IMG/VR virus record: IMGVR_UViG_3300036985_002190
Coordinates: 1 to 56,283 of that record
Reading direction: 5' to 3' (one strand)
Origin: a virus
DNA: 56,283 nt
The position numbers and the translations under genes are program-made. Shown here piece after piece: positions 31,029 through 38,590 of this stretch; position 1 is the first letter of the stretch; each line of letters begins with the position of its first letter. Below the pieces are notes generated by a model, which saw only the letters and a list, made by a program, of their open reading frames with translations, did not search any database and had not been told where the DNA came from.

Positions 31029-31060
31029 GCGGGGGATTAAGTTCCTCCGCACTTAGTTTT
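31029..31060 (+). terminator. Terminator of capsid unit
   Basis: GCGGGGGA (31029-31036) pairs with TCCTCCGC (31043-31050), 8 pairs with one G-U, followed after six bases by TTTTT. Capsid transcripts would contain the complete stem; transcripts begun at about 31033 would lack half of its 5' arm and escape. Confidence 0.6.
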
Positions 31061-31079
31061 TAAATCTTAAAAATATTTT

Positions 31080-31925
31080 ATGGAAGAGAAGAGTTTTTTA
31101 CAGAACAAGAAAGTTTTAGTAAAGTTTGTTGGACGAAAGGGAGGATTTAATAATCAACCAGGCCATGTTTTAGAGGGCGGTAAAATGCAGGGTACATACA
31201 CACGATTTGGCCCACCTATGAATTCATCTGGTAGTATTAAAGAATTTTTAGATAAAGATGAGGTTGAGTTTTTCTCGCAGCGCTTAGGAGAGAGCGTTGC
31301 ATCATCTAATAAAGAATACTGGGATAATTTTGGTATTTCTTTGACAAAGGAGGACATGATCCTAGATCTATCAGATCCATTGCAGATGTTACAATTTAAA
31401 GCATTGCATCACTATACGGCAAAGATTTGCACAAACCCAAATGATTTAACTAAGAGGGGTACTTATCAATGGTGTTTATATAACACAGATGATGAAACCC
31501 TAACCAAAAAATCACAGCTTGATTCACAGCAGAAAGCTTACATCAATTTTGGAAGTATTCAGCAGAACCGTGATAAACTGTGCTATGTATATAGAAATAT
31601 CGAAGGTAGGGTTATTAGTGCCGATTCAGGCTTAGTTGAAATTCAGGGCAAGTTCCTTGAGATTCTAAGCAAGAAATATGTGCGATTTAATCTACTCTTA
31701 GAGGATCAGTTATTTGAAGAAAAAGTTTTACTTAACACCGCATATGAGCTTGGTATTATTGCAGAGAAGTCTGGGGAATATACTGATATCAAGTCAGGCA
31801 AGAAACTATGCGATGAAGGTAGAGCAACCGAACAGGTAGCTGCTGAATATATTGCTAAACCAAAAAATCAAACGCTTAGACTGGAAATCGAAGCTAGAAT
31901 TAAAGTTGCTAAAGATAAAGCATGA
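31080..31925 (+). CDS. Conserved head-region protein (281 aa)
   Basis: A 281-residue protein next to the capsid gene. It begins MEEKSFLQNKKVLVKFVGRKGG, contains ILDLSDPLQMLQFKALHH and an internal cluster with CTN and YQWCLYN, and ends in an Ala/Lys helix. This position and pattern are shared by a conserved gene behind the capsid gene in crAss-like phages; I do not know its exact role (head completion or capsid accessory). It ends in an ATGA overlap with the next gene. Confidence 0.55.
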   Translation: MEEKSFLQNKKVLVKFVGRKGGFNNQPGHVLEGGKMQGTYTRFGPPMNSSGSIKEFLDKDEVEFFSQRLGESVASSNKEYWDNFGISLTKEDMILDLSDPLQMLQFKALHHYTAKICTNPNDLTKRGTYQWCLYNTDDETLTKKSQLDSQQKAYINFGSIQQNRDKLCYVYRNIEGRVISADSGLVEIQGKFLEILSKKYVRFNLLLEDQLFEEKVLLNTAYELGIIAEKSGEYTDIKSGKKLCDEGRATEQVAAEYIAKPKNQTLRLEIEARIKVAKDKA

Positions 31926-32653
31926 CAACAGTAGATTTTAATATTGAGTTTGACTTACTATATAATAATGCTCTAAGCAATAGCGCGCCAGAGATTAATC
32001 TTTATGAGAAGAGTTTGTTTTTAACTCAAGCTCAAGAAGAGATAATCAAGGAAGCTTATGACAATAAAAATAAGAAAGATTTCTTTGAGTCGTCAGAGGC
32101 CATTCGTAGGCGTTTAGAGGAGCTTTGTATTACAAAGGTTAGTTCATACAACTCAGGATTAAACGCTACTCTATCGGCCTTAAAACTATCAACAAACTCA
32201 AAATTCTTCGTAATAGAGAGTGATGTTTGGTATGTAACATATGAAAGATGCGCAACAGCAACTAAACAACTATATATAGTACCAACTGCACTGGATCAAT
32301 ATAGTATGCTTGAAGACAACCCATTCAAAAAACCTAACAAAGATAGGGCATGGAGATTCAACTTAGCAAATACTATTACTTCTGATAAAGTTGTAGAAGT
32401 GGTTTCAGATCAAACGCTGGTATCGTATCTATATAGGTATTTAAAAGAACCACTTCCAATTATATTAGATGATTTAGACACTGTATTTCCGGGTCAAAGT
32501 TTGACAATTAATGGATTAAATACTAAAACGGAGTGCGCTCTTAATAGTGAGGTTCACAGGATTATTCTTAAGAGAGCAGTAGAATTGGCTACTGTAGCAT
32601 ACAAGGATAATACATTACAAAATAATATTCAATTAAATAATAGAAACAATTAA
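31922..32653 (+). CDS. Conserved head-tail/ring-type protein (243 aa)
   Basis: A 243-residue protein starting MTTVDFNIEFDLLYNN, with LTQAQEEIIKEAYDN near residue 38 and a C-terminal LNSEVHRIILKRAVELATVAYKD helix. The 'ltqaQeeiv' and 'lhreIldrAveLA' motifs are typical of a conserved structural family of Bacteroidota tailed phages encoded after the capsid gene, likely a connector or ring protein. ATGA coupling to the upstream gene. Confidence 0.6.
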   Translation: MTTVDFNIEFDLLYNNALSNSAPEINLYEKSLFLTQAQEEIIKEAYDNKNKKDFFESSEAIRRRLEELCITKVSSYNSGLNATLSALKLSTNSKFFVIESDVWYVTYERCATATKQLYIVPTALDQYSMLEDNPFKKPNKDRAWRFNLANTITSDKVVEVVSDQTLVSYLYRYLKEPLPIILDDLDTVFPGQSLTINGLNTKTECALNSEVHRIILKRAVELATVAYKDNTLQNNIQLNNRNN

Positions 32654-32664
32654 ACTGTTACATT

Positions 32665-33960
32665 ATGTCAACATTTAGTTTTCCCGTACGGGACTTAATT
32701 ATCACTAGTGCTGTAGCAAGCGAAACGACTGCTGCCACTTTTATTGCTTCTGCCTCTGCTGGTGAGGTTGCTATCTTAAATAAAGATGGTCAAACTGCTG
32801 CTGCTTATGGATCTGATGCATATATTTTATCCAAGGATCTTAATGGTCGCGTTAAATCATCTGATACGCTTATTGCTGGCTCTATCAAGAAAGTAACCAA
32901 AGTAGATCCAGTAACTATCGTTCCCGCATATGCTAGCATTCCAATTACAGCCGCTTCTGTGACTGCAACTGCTGCCAAGGATGTTTGGGAAGGTCTTATT
33001 CGTATCCAAGAGTTTGGATCACGTTCTGCTTATGATGAATATCCTGCTCCATTCAATTATGTTGCCGTAACTGGTGACTCTGTTGACACTGTAACAGAAG
33101 GATTGATTAAATCATTGAGCTTTGAGTTTGGTCGAGTTGAAGGTAAACATGAAATGTATGTTAACTTCAAAACTGGATACAAATTTGTATTTACTACAGA
33201 AGCTGCTGTTATCGCAGGTAAGGCCGGTTTAACTAACGGCGACATTATCTGGGTTATGGAAAACAACAAACCTTGGACTGTTGCTGATAAAACTGCAAAT
33301 ACATTTGCAACTATCTGTACTACCGAAAAAACCGATTGGTCTACTGAGCTTGGTAATGGTACTGCTGAATACCTGAATGCTAACCCTTGGTTTCATTTCA
33401 TTAAATTAGATGGATCTGACGTTACTTTGTATATTATTGCAAAGAATCAGACTACTACCGACATGAAAATTGAAGGTTATGACATTAACTTCAGGGTTGG
33501 CTTGCGCATTCTTGATGGAACTTCTTTCGAAGAAGATGCTATCATCACTGTAACAAATACCGGTAAAGTTGGAAGTCCTGGCGAAGGTAAAAACATTCGC
33601 AGACTCGAAACCTTCACCAAGGGTCATACTGGAGATTTCTATCGTGGTATGGGTTATCCTAATAACTTTGATGCTACTTACGACGCTGTGGCAACTACTA
33701 ACTACTACTTGGTTAATGTAGAATTCCAGAAATCAATGCAGGATGTAAATTCGCTTTCAGGAGATCCTTCTCAGAAAGTATTACAAGTTGCATGTTCAAC
33801 TTCTGCTGCTGCTACTGCTGTTTATAATGCAATCTACGCATTGATTAACCCAACACTTGATTCTCTTAGCGACGTTGTTGCAACTGGCGGATCTAATGGT
33901 GATCAGTTAACTTACGTTTCTGCAACTAACTCATGGGCTCCTAGCGCTTCTGGTGTATAA
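32665..33960 (+). CDS. Abundant structural protein (431 aa)
   Basis: A 431-residue strand-rich protein (starts MSTFSFPVRDLIITSAVASET). Codon use is strongly biased toward GCT/GGT/ACT, like the capsid gene and unlike its neighbours, so it is probably made in large amounts: an auxiliary capsid or tail-tube protein. The last 40 residues (PTLDSLSDVVATGGSNGDQL, ending SASGV) match the short C-terminal element found on Bacteroidota phage fibres and decoration proteins. Last gene before a strong terminator. Confidence 0.6.
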   Translation: MSTFSFPVRDLIITSAVASETTAATFIASASAGEVAILNKDGQTAAAYGSDAYILSKDLNGRVKSSDTLIAGSIKKVTKVDPVTIVPAYASIPITAASVTATAAKDVWEGLIRIQEFGSRSAYDEYPAPFNYVAVTGDSVDTVTEGLIKSLSFEFGRVEGKHEMYVNFKTGYKFVFTTEAAVIAGKAGLTNGDIIWVMENNKPWTVADKTANTFATICTTEKTDWSTELGNGTAEYLNANPWFHFIKLDGSDVTLYIIAKNQTTTDMKIEGYDINFRVGLRILDGTSFEEDAIITVTNTGKVGSPGEGKNIRRLETFTKGHTGDFYRGMGYPNNFDATYDAVATTNYYLVNVEFQKSMQDVNSLSGDPSQKVLQVACSTSAAATAVYNAIYALINPTLDSLSDVVATGGSNGDQLTYVSATNSWAPSASGV

Positions 33961-33995
33961 TCTGAGCATTACTCTCTCATATAATTAATTATTTA

Positions 33996-34026
33996 GGGCT
34001 ATCTTTAATCGGGTAGCCCTTTTTTA
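33996..34026 (+). terminator. Strong intrinsic terminator
   Basis: GGGCTATC (33996-34003) pairs with GGTAGCCC (34012-34019), followed by TTTTTT. It closes the unit 31080-33960. The T-tract falls at the -33 position of the next promoter. Confidence 0.75.
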
Positions 34027-34042
34027 TTCCAATATAATTACA

Positions 34043-34050
34043 TATCTTTG
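34043..34050 (+). promoter_or_regulatory. Promoter -7 element TATCTTTG
   Basis: TATCTTTG fits the consensus; the -33 position (about 34020-34025) is the T-run of the terminator. Expected start near 34057, about 29 bases before ATG 34086. Confidence 0.6.
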
Positions 34051-34085
34051 TTGGATTATATTTATTCACTAATAATAAGGTGCTT

Positions 34086-35042
34086 ATGGATTGTAATGCA
34101 GAGATTGATAGAGTAGTAGGTGAGTTTTTAAATAGAAGGTATTTGCTTGATATGGGGAGAAATAAGCTTGCTAGATACTTAAAAACAGAGGTTGAAAACA
34201 TATTGATAGCTAAAAAGATTGTAAAGAAAACAATCAACTATGGTTATATTAATCCAGTAAACGAGCCTAGGCTTCCTAAAATCTTAATTATAGATATTGA
34301 GACAGCTCCATTACGTGCGTATATTTGGTCTAGGTGGAAACAAAATATTTATTTAGATCAAACATTATCAGAATGGTTCATGTTAACTTGGAGTGCTAAG
34401 TGGTTATTTTCTCCAGATGTAATGTCTGACAGACTTAATGCTGAAGAAGTTTTTTGTGAAAATGATGGTCGTATTGTGACCAGTCTATGGCATTTACTTA
34501 ATGAAGCCGATATTTTAGTTGCCCATAATGGCGATGCATTTGATGTACCGAAGATTAACAGTAGACTCATCCTCAATGGATTACCACCAGCAACTCCATA
34601 TCAAACTATTGATACTAAAAAAATATCTGCAAAACAATTCGGATTTAGTTCAAATAAGCTAGATGCCCTCGCCGGTTATTTTGGTTTTAAGGTAAAGTTA
34701 GATACCGACTTTAAATTGTGGTCTGAGTGCATGAAGGGTAATGAACAGTCACTTGCTTATATGGAAGAATACAACCGACATGATGTCGAATTATTAGAAG
34801 AAGTCTACTTAAAGTTAAGACCATGGATGAATGCACATCCAAATGTTGCTTTGTATGTTGAGTCAGATAAGCCACTATGTACTCACTGTGGAAGTGATCA
34901 TCTAACATATGTAGCAAACTATTATACCCAGACTGGTAAATTTGAAACTTACAGATGTGAGTGTGGTGCATTAAATAGAATGCGGAAATCAGTTGTGTCT
35001 AAAGATGTTTCTAAATCATTAATGATAAGTACTGCCAGATAA
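34086..35042 (+). CDS. DEDD-type 3'-5' exonuclease with zinc ribbon
   Basis: Start set at ATG 34086 (a GTG at 34080 is possible). A 318-residue RNase H-fold exonuclease: ExoI KILIIDIETAP (about 78-88, Asp and Glu), ExoII ILVAHNGDAFDVPKINSRL (about 153-171, Asp), ExoIII EEYNRHDVELLEEVY (about 230-244, Tyr...Asp). The C-terminus carries a zinc ribbon (CTHCGSDH and CECG, about 274-298). Likely trims DNA ends in replication or repair; it has no polymerase domain. Odd placement among virion genes, but with its own promoter. Its stop overlaps the next start by one base. Confidence 0.8.
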   Translation: MDCNAEIDRVVGEFLNRRYLLDMGRNKLARYLKTEVENILIAKKIVKKTINYGYINPVNEPRLPKILIIDIETAPLRAYIWSRWKQNIYLDQTLSEWFMLTWSAKWLFSPDVMSDRLNAEEVFCENDGRIVTSLWHLLNEADILVAHNGDAFDVPKINSRLILNGLPPATPYQTIDTKKISAKQFGFSSNKLDALAGYFGFKVKLDTDFKLWSECMKGNEQSLAYMEEYNRHDVELLEEVYLKLRPWMNAHPNVALYVESDKPLCTHCGSDHLTYVANYYTQTGKFETYRCECGALNRMRKSVVSKDVSKSLMISTAR

Positions 35043-35995
35043 TGAGGGTTACCGATACTGAGAGTTTTATAAATAAAGCAAAATGCATACACGGAGATAA
35101 ATATGATTATTCGTCATCCGTGTATGTTGATGCTAGAACAAAAATAAAAATAAAGTGTCCTATACATGGTGAATTTCTACAATCTCCATGTGATCACAAT
35201 AAGGGGAATGGATGTATTGATTGTGGGTTTGAATCTACAAAAAATAGTAGATTAATATCTATTGAGGATGCAAGAAAAAGGCTGTCATTGATTCAACCAA
35301 ATATAAAAATACTTAATAGAATTATTGGCCGTTCCAACAAAGTATTAGTTGAAGATGATATTGGAATAAAATATATTGTTGGTCTATGTAAGTTATTTGA
35401 AGGTAAAATTCCAGCAGTTAGATCTGCATTAGATCCACAAAATGCATTTATATTAAAATCGTCAAATGTTCACTCTGGTATTTATTCGTATGAAAAATTA
35501 ATATATGTTGACTCTAATTCAAGTGTCATTATTACATGTCACAAACATGGAGATTTTAAACAAGTAGCAAAGAAGCATTTATTTGGACAGGGATGTCCAG
35601 CATGTGCCAGAGACAGGATAACCACTGCAAGTAAAAACAATCCAACAGGATGGACTATTTCTGATTGGATAAAAGCTGGAGAATCAAGCAAGTCATTTAT
35701 TGGATATCGAGTTTATATTTTAGAGTGCTTCAATAAAACTGAAAGATTTGTAAAAATTGGAAGAACATTTAACCCAATACAATTAAGATATAAATGCGAA
35801 TCAAGAATGCCATATGAGTATAATATAATAGCGGAAATTGAAGGAAGTGCTCATCATATGTTTAAGCTTGAGTCTAAATTAAAAAGAATGTGTAAGAACT
35901 TTAAATATTCAGTTGGCATACCATTTGGTGGTCAATATGAATGCTTTACCCCCGATTGTTTAGAACTACTAAAAGACTACATTAATAAAGAATAA
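35042..35995 (+). CDS. T5orf172/GIY-YIG-like homing-type protein with DUF723 repeats
   Basis: A 317-residue protein. Residues about 15-62 and 140-193 hold two zinc-binding DUF723-type repeats (HGDKYDYSSSVYVDARTKIKI, then CPIHGEF and a GCIDCG knuckle; later CHKHGDF and GCPACAR). Residues 220-300 are a T5orf172/GIY-YIG-like domain: YRVYILECFNKTERFVKIGRT, a RYKCESR helix and a LESKLKRMCK helix. This combination is known from phage homing-type nucleases. It overlaps the exonuclease gene by one base and probably inserted behind it. Confidence 0.7.
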   Translation: MRVTDTESFINKAKCIHGDKYDYSSSVYVDARTKIKIKCPIHGEFLQSPCDHNKGNGCIDCGFESTKNSRLISIEDARKRLSLIQPNIKILNRIIGRSNKVLVEDDIGIKYIVGLCKLFEGKIPAVRSALDPQNAFILKSSNVHSGIYSYEKLIYVDSNSSVIITCHKHGDFKQVAKKHLFGQGCPACARDRITTASKNNPTGWTISDWIKAGESSKSFIGYRVYILECFNKTERFVKIGRTFNPIQLRYKCESRMPYEYNIIAEIEGSAHHMFKLESKLKRMCKNFKYSVGIPFGGQYECFTPDCLELLKDYINKE

Positions 35996-36000
35996 CAATT

Positions 36001-36678
36001 ATGGCCACATTAAAAGAGATCCGATATTCGATAAAAGAAGCACTCTTTATTTACAATGAAGACAGCAATATCTCAAACGAATACATTGATTATAAAATAC
36101 ATACAACTAGAGCTATGTTGTTGGCTCAGCGATTCAGCTCAAGAAGCTTTGTAATACCAAATGTTATTAGACAGCACTTCTATCACGACTTGTCTCTCGC
36201 TGAGGATAATGAGTTTGTCGATGGCATAGGTACGGTCTTAGCCACAACCACAGCAATTCAAACACCACTAGAGCCTTTTAATCTGAAAAACAATATTAGG
36301 ATTACCTCTGGGAGTTACTCTGATATAAGCTTTGCATTTATAGATACTAACAGATTCTCATATGTAGGCCATAACAAGTGGCTCCAGAATATCGTTTATT
36401 GTGCTATTGGTACAGACTGGAAAATCTATTTTACATCAAGTAATCCAAAGGCGAAGATGCTTGAGCAAGTTAAAGTTAGTATGGTTTGCGCAAATCCAGA
36501 GACTGCTTATCCATATACTATTGGTTATAATCCATCTCAGGATTTTGACGAAACCGAATACCCACTCAACTCAGAATTAATTGTTGAGTTAACTGATATT
36601 ATAATTAAACAACTAACCGTCAACCTCATGGCAAAAGAGGATAAGGTTAACGATGCAACCGACAATGGAGATAGATAA
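36001..36678 (+). CDS. Ring/adaptor-type structural protein (225 aa)
   Basis: A 225-residue protein starting MATLKEIRYSIKEALFIYNEDSNISNEYIDYKI, a pattern seen in conserved head-tail adaptor genes of crAss-like phages, with a strand-rich middle and a helical C-terminus (ELIVELTDIIIKQLTVNLMAKEDKVND). By order (between capsid and muzzle genes) it corresponds to a ring protein. The end overlaps the next gene by 26 bases. Confidence 0.6.
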   Translation: MATLKEIRYSIKEALFIYNEDSNISNEYIDYKIHTTRAMLLAQRFSSRSFVIPNVIRQHFYHDLSLAEDNEFVDGIGTVLATTTAIQTPLEPFNLKNNIRITSGSYSDISFAFIDTNRFSYVGHNKWLQNIVYCAIGTDWKIYFTSSNPKAKMLEQVKVSMVCANPETAYPYTIGYNPSQDFDETEYPLNSELIVELTDIIIKQLTVNLMAKEDKVNDATDNGDR

Positions 36679-37195
36679 TAGAATACATAGGGTTCATTGT
36701 CAGTATGGCGCCAATGAATATTTCGCCTACTATAAAAAGCATGGAGGAGAATTAGATCGTCATCAATTTGGCTGCGTCCTTAAAGACTTAAACCTTGCAA
36801 TAGCAGAACAGATACTTTCTGGATATGCCTTTAAGATGCCCTCTAGAATGGGCGCATTGGCCATTACGAAGCGCAAGGAGGTCGTAACTATTAAGGATGG
36901 TAAGGTTGTTACCAATAAAAGAATTGACTTCCCTGCAACGCTTAAAATGTGGGAGGAATACCCTGAAACCAAAGAGGCGAAGCAGGTTGTTAGATTTCTA
37001 AACAAACACACACAGGGTTATATATATAGTATTGCTTACAACAGAGCCTATGCTACATTTAGAAATAAATCTGTATATTGCGTACAGGTTAATAGATATA
37101 TTAAGCGCAAGTTAGCCAAGAATTTATTTGCTGGATTCGAGATTGACGCTTTAGTGGAAAAACCAAGATTTAATAATAATACATATACAAATTAA
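36653..37195 (+). CDS. Conserved tail-completion-type protein (180 aa)
   Basis: A 180-residue basic protein with the pattern FKMPSRMGALAITKRK, then IDFPATLKMWEEYPE, then NKHTQGYIYSIAYNRAYATFRNKSVYCVQVNRYIKRKL. These three blocks (a 'lG.i.I.K' strand, an 'idw..T..lW' block and a 'nK..Y.f...R..kr.L' strand) recur in a conserved structural family of Bacteroidota tailed phages. Start at 36653 overlaps the previous gene; ATG 36665 is an alternative. Confidence 0.6.
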   Translation: MQPTMEIDNRIHRVHCQYGANEYFAYYKKHGGELDRHQFGCVLKDLNLAIAEQILSGYAFKMPSRMGALAITKRKEVVTIKDGKVVTNKRIDFPATLKMWEEYPETKEAKQVVRFLNKHTQGYIYSIAYNRAYATFRNKSVYCVQVNRYIKRKLAKNLFAGFEIDALVEKPRFNNNTYTN

Positions 37196-37196
37196 T

Positions 37197-37769
37197 ATGG
37201 CAATAGAAATTTATCAATCGAACGCTGGCTATCTATGTGTAGGTGATAGAGAAGTCCCATTATATAATACACAGTGGGTTCATTCAACTAATACTGGATT
37301 TGATTATATCACAATAATCAATGGAGATGATGTTGTAATTAAAAATACGCCACTTAGGCATATTGTTGATGGTAATGGTGGTGGGTATGCGAACTTAGCA
37401 GCATGGACTGCTTGGTGGAATACCCTTCTAACTAATAACAATAGACCATACTTTGTCTACACTGTATTCTTAAATCAGACTGGGACTAGCGCGCCAATAC
37501 CAACAATATTAGAGGATAGTATTGGTCTACCGACTTGGGCTAGAACTGGTGTTGGTACATACACGTTAACAAAAACTGGATTCTTTACGGTTGGTAAATC
37601 TGTACCTAAAAAGGCAGAGCAATACTACGACAAAGATTTAAATAGATTTGTGTTAACCCCAACCTCAGCAAATTTATATACACTGGAAACATTTGCAGCA
37701 ATAGATGATCAAACGCTTGCCGATGGAGTACTTGTTGATCAATATATAAATATAGAGGTATATCAATGA
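37197..37769 (+). CDS. Tail-region structural protein (190 aa)
   Basis: A 190-residue protein (starts MAIEIYQSNAGYLCVGDREVPLY) with a Trp/Asn-rich middle (GYANLAAWTAWWNTLLTNNN) and a strand-rich C-terminus. It resembles fibre-adaptor proteins and precedes two signal-peptide proteins. Stop and next start overlap as ATGA. Confidence 0.5.
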   Translation: MAIEIYQSNAGYLCVGDREVPLYNTQWVHSTNTGFDYITIINGDDVVIKNTPLRHIVDGNGGGYANLAAWTAWWNTLLTNNNRPYFVYTVFLNQTGTSAPIPTILEDSIGLPTWARTGVGTYTLTKTGFFTVGKSVPKKAEQYYDKDLNRFVLTPTSANLYTLETFAAIDDQTLADGVLVDQYINIEVYQ

Positions 37770-37915
37770 TGTGTGCATTTTCAAAAACATTTAGTCCAAC
37801 ATGTTGCCAACAGTCAATAAAGATTACGCTCAATATCAATCGCTTAATCGAGGAAGATGCAACCCAATATATAACCGAAGAGGATACTACTCAGATGATA
37901 ATTTCAGAAGACTAA
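37766..37915 (+). CDS. Small hypothetical protein (49 aa)
   Basis: A 49-residue frame (MMCAFSKTFSPTCCQQSIKI..., ending MIISED) coupled to the previous gene by an ATGA overlap and ending 17 bases before the next ATG. It has a CC pair and an acidic end (EEDATQYITEEDTT). No family recognised. Confidence 0.5.
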   Translation: MMCAFSKTFSPTCCQQSIKITLNINRLIEEDATQYITEEDTTQMIISED

Positions 37916-37932
37916 CATTAAAGGAATATAAA

Positions 37933-38586
37933 ATGAAAAGACTAATATTTTTAATAGCTGTACTATTTTCAATTACAGCCGTTGCGCAAATTAAACCATC
38001 GCAAATGTCTGCTGCCACAGTCGCAGCAATGAAAACAAAACTTGGGGTAATGACTCAGACTGAAGCAGATTTGCGTTATCCATTAATTTCAGATGGTGAT
38101 CCAACACCGATTTATACTCAGGCTGAAGCTAACGCAATATTTTCTCGTCGTGTATTATCATCAAACGTTCAAACGCTACACACGGGAACTACAGCAGAAA
38201 CTACCATATACACTGGTACTATTCCTGAAAATTCAATTGGAGTAAATGGAAGTTTTAATTGTGTTATACTTTTAAAATTTACGAATAATGCCAATACCAA
38301 AACTGTTAGGATTAAATTTAATGATACGACCGTTTGGTGGTATCAAGGATCGTCAACTATGACTCTTGCGAAGTCTTATGATCTTAATAATAGAAATTCA
38401 TTAACCACACAGGTGTCTGGTAATAATGCAACTTCAAATTATGGAAGTTTTGGCGGTTCTAGTGCTGATGTAAGTACTTATACTTTTAATACATCAGCAG
38501 ATATAATAATAACAATTACCGTAGAACTTGCAACAGGTACTGATTCTTGTGGATTTGAGTTTTTTAGAATTATTGCTAATCCTTAA
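37933..38586 (+). CDS. Fibre-type protein with signal peptide (217 aa)
   Basis: Start at ATG 37933, which follows an AT-rich leader and begins a clear signal peptide (MKRLIFLIAVLFSITAVAQ). After cleavage, IKPSQMSAATVAAMKTKLGV and TEADLRYPLISDGDPTPIYTQ are typical fibre shaft-type elements, then a beta-sandwich C-terminal domain (about 100-217). As with the pair at 20419-25201, an export signal is combined with fibre sequence. Confidence 0.6.
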   Translation: MKRLIFLIAVLFSITAVAQIKPSQMSAATVAAMKTKLGVMTQTEADLRYPLISDGDPTPIYTQAEANAIFSRRVLSSNVQTLHTGTTAETTIYTGTIPENSIGVNGSFNCVILLKFTNNANTKTVRIKFNDTTVWWYQGSSTMTLAKSYDLNNRNSLTTQVSGNNATSNYGSFGGSSADVSTYTFNTSADIIITITVELATGTDSCGFEFFRIIANP

Positions 38587-38590
38587 TCGC

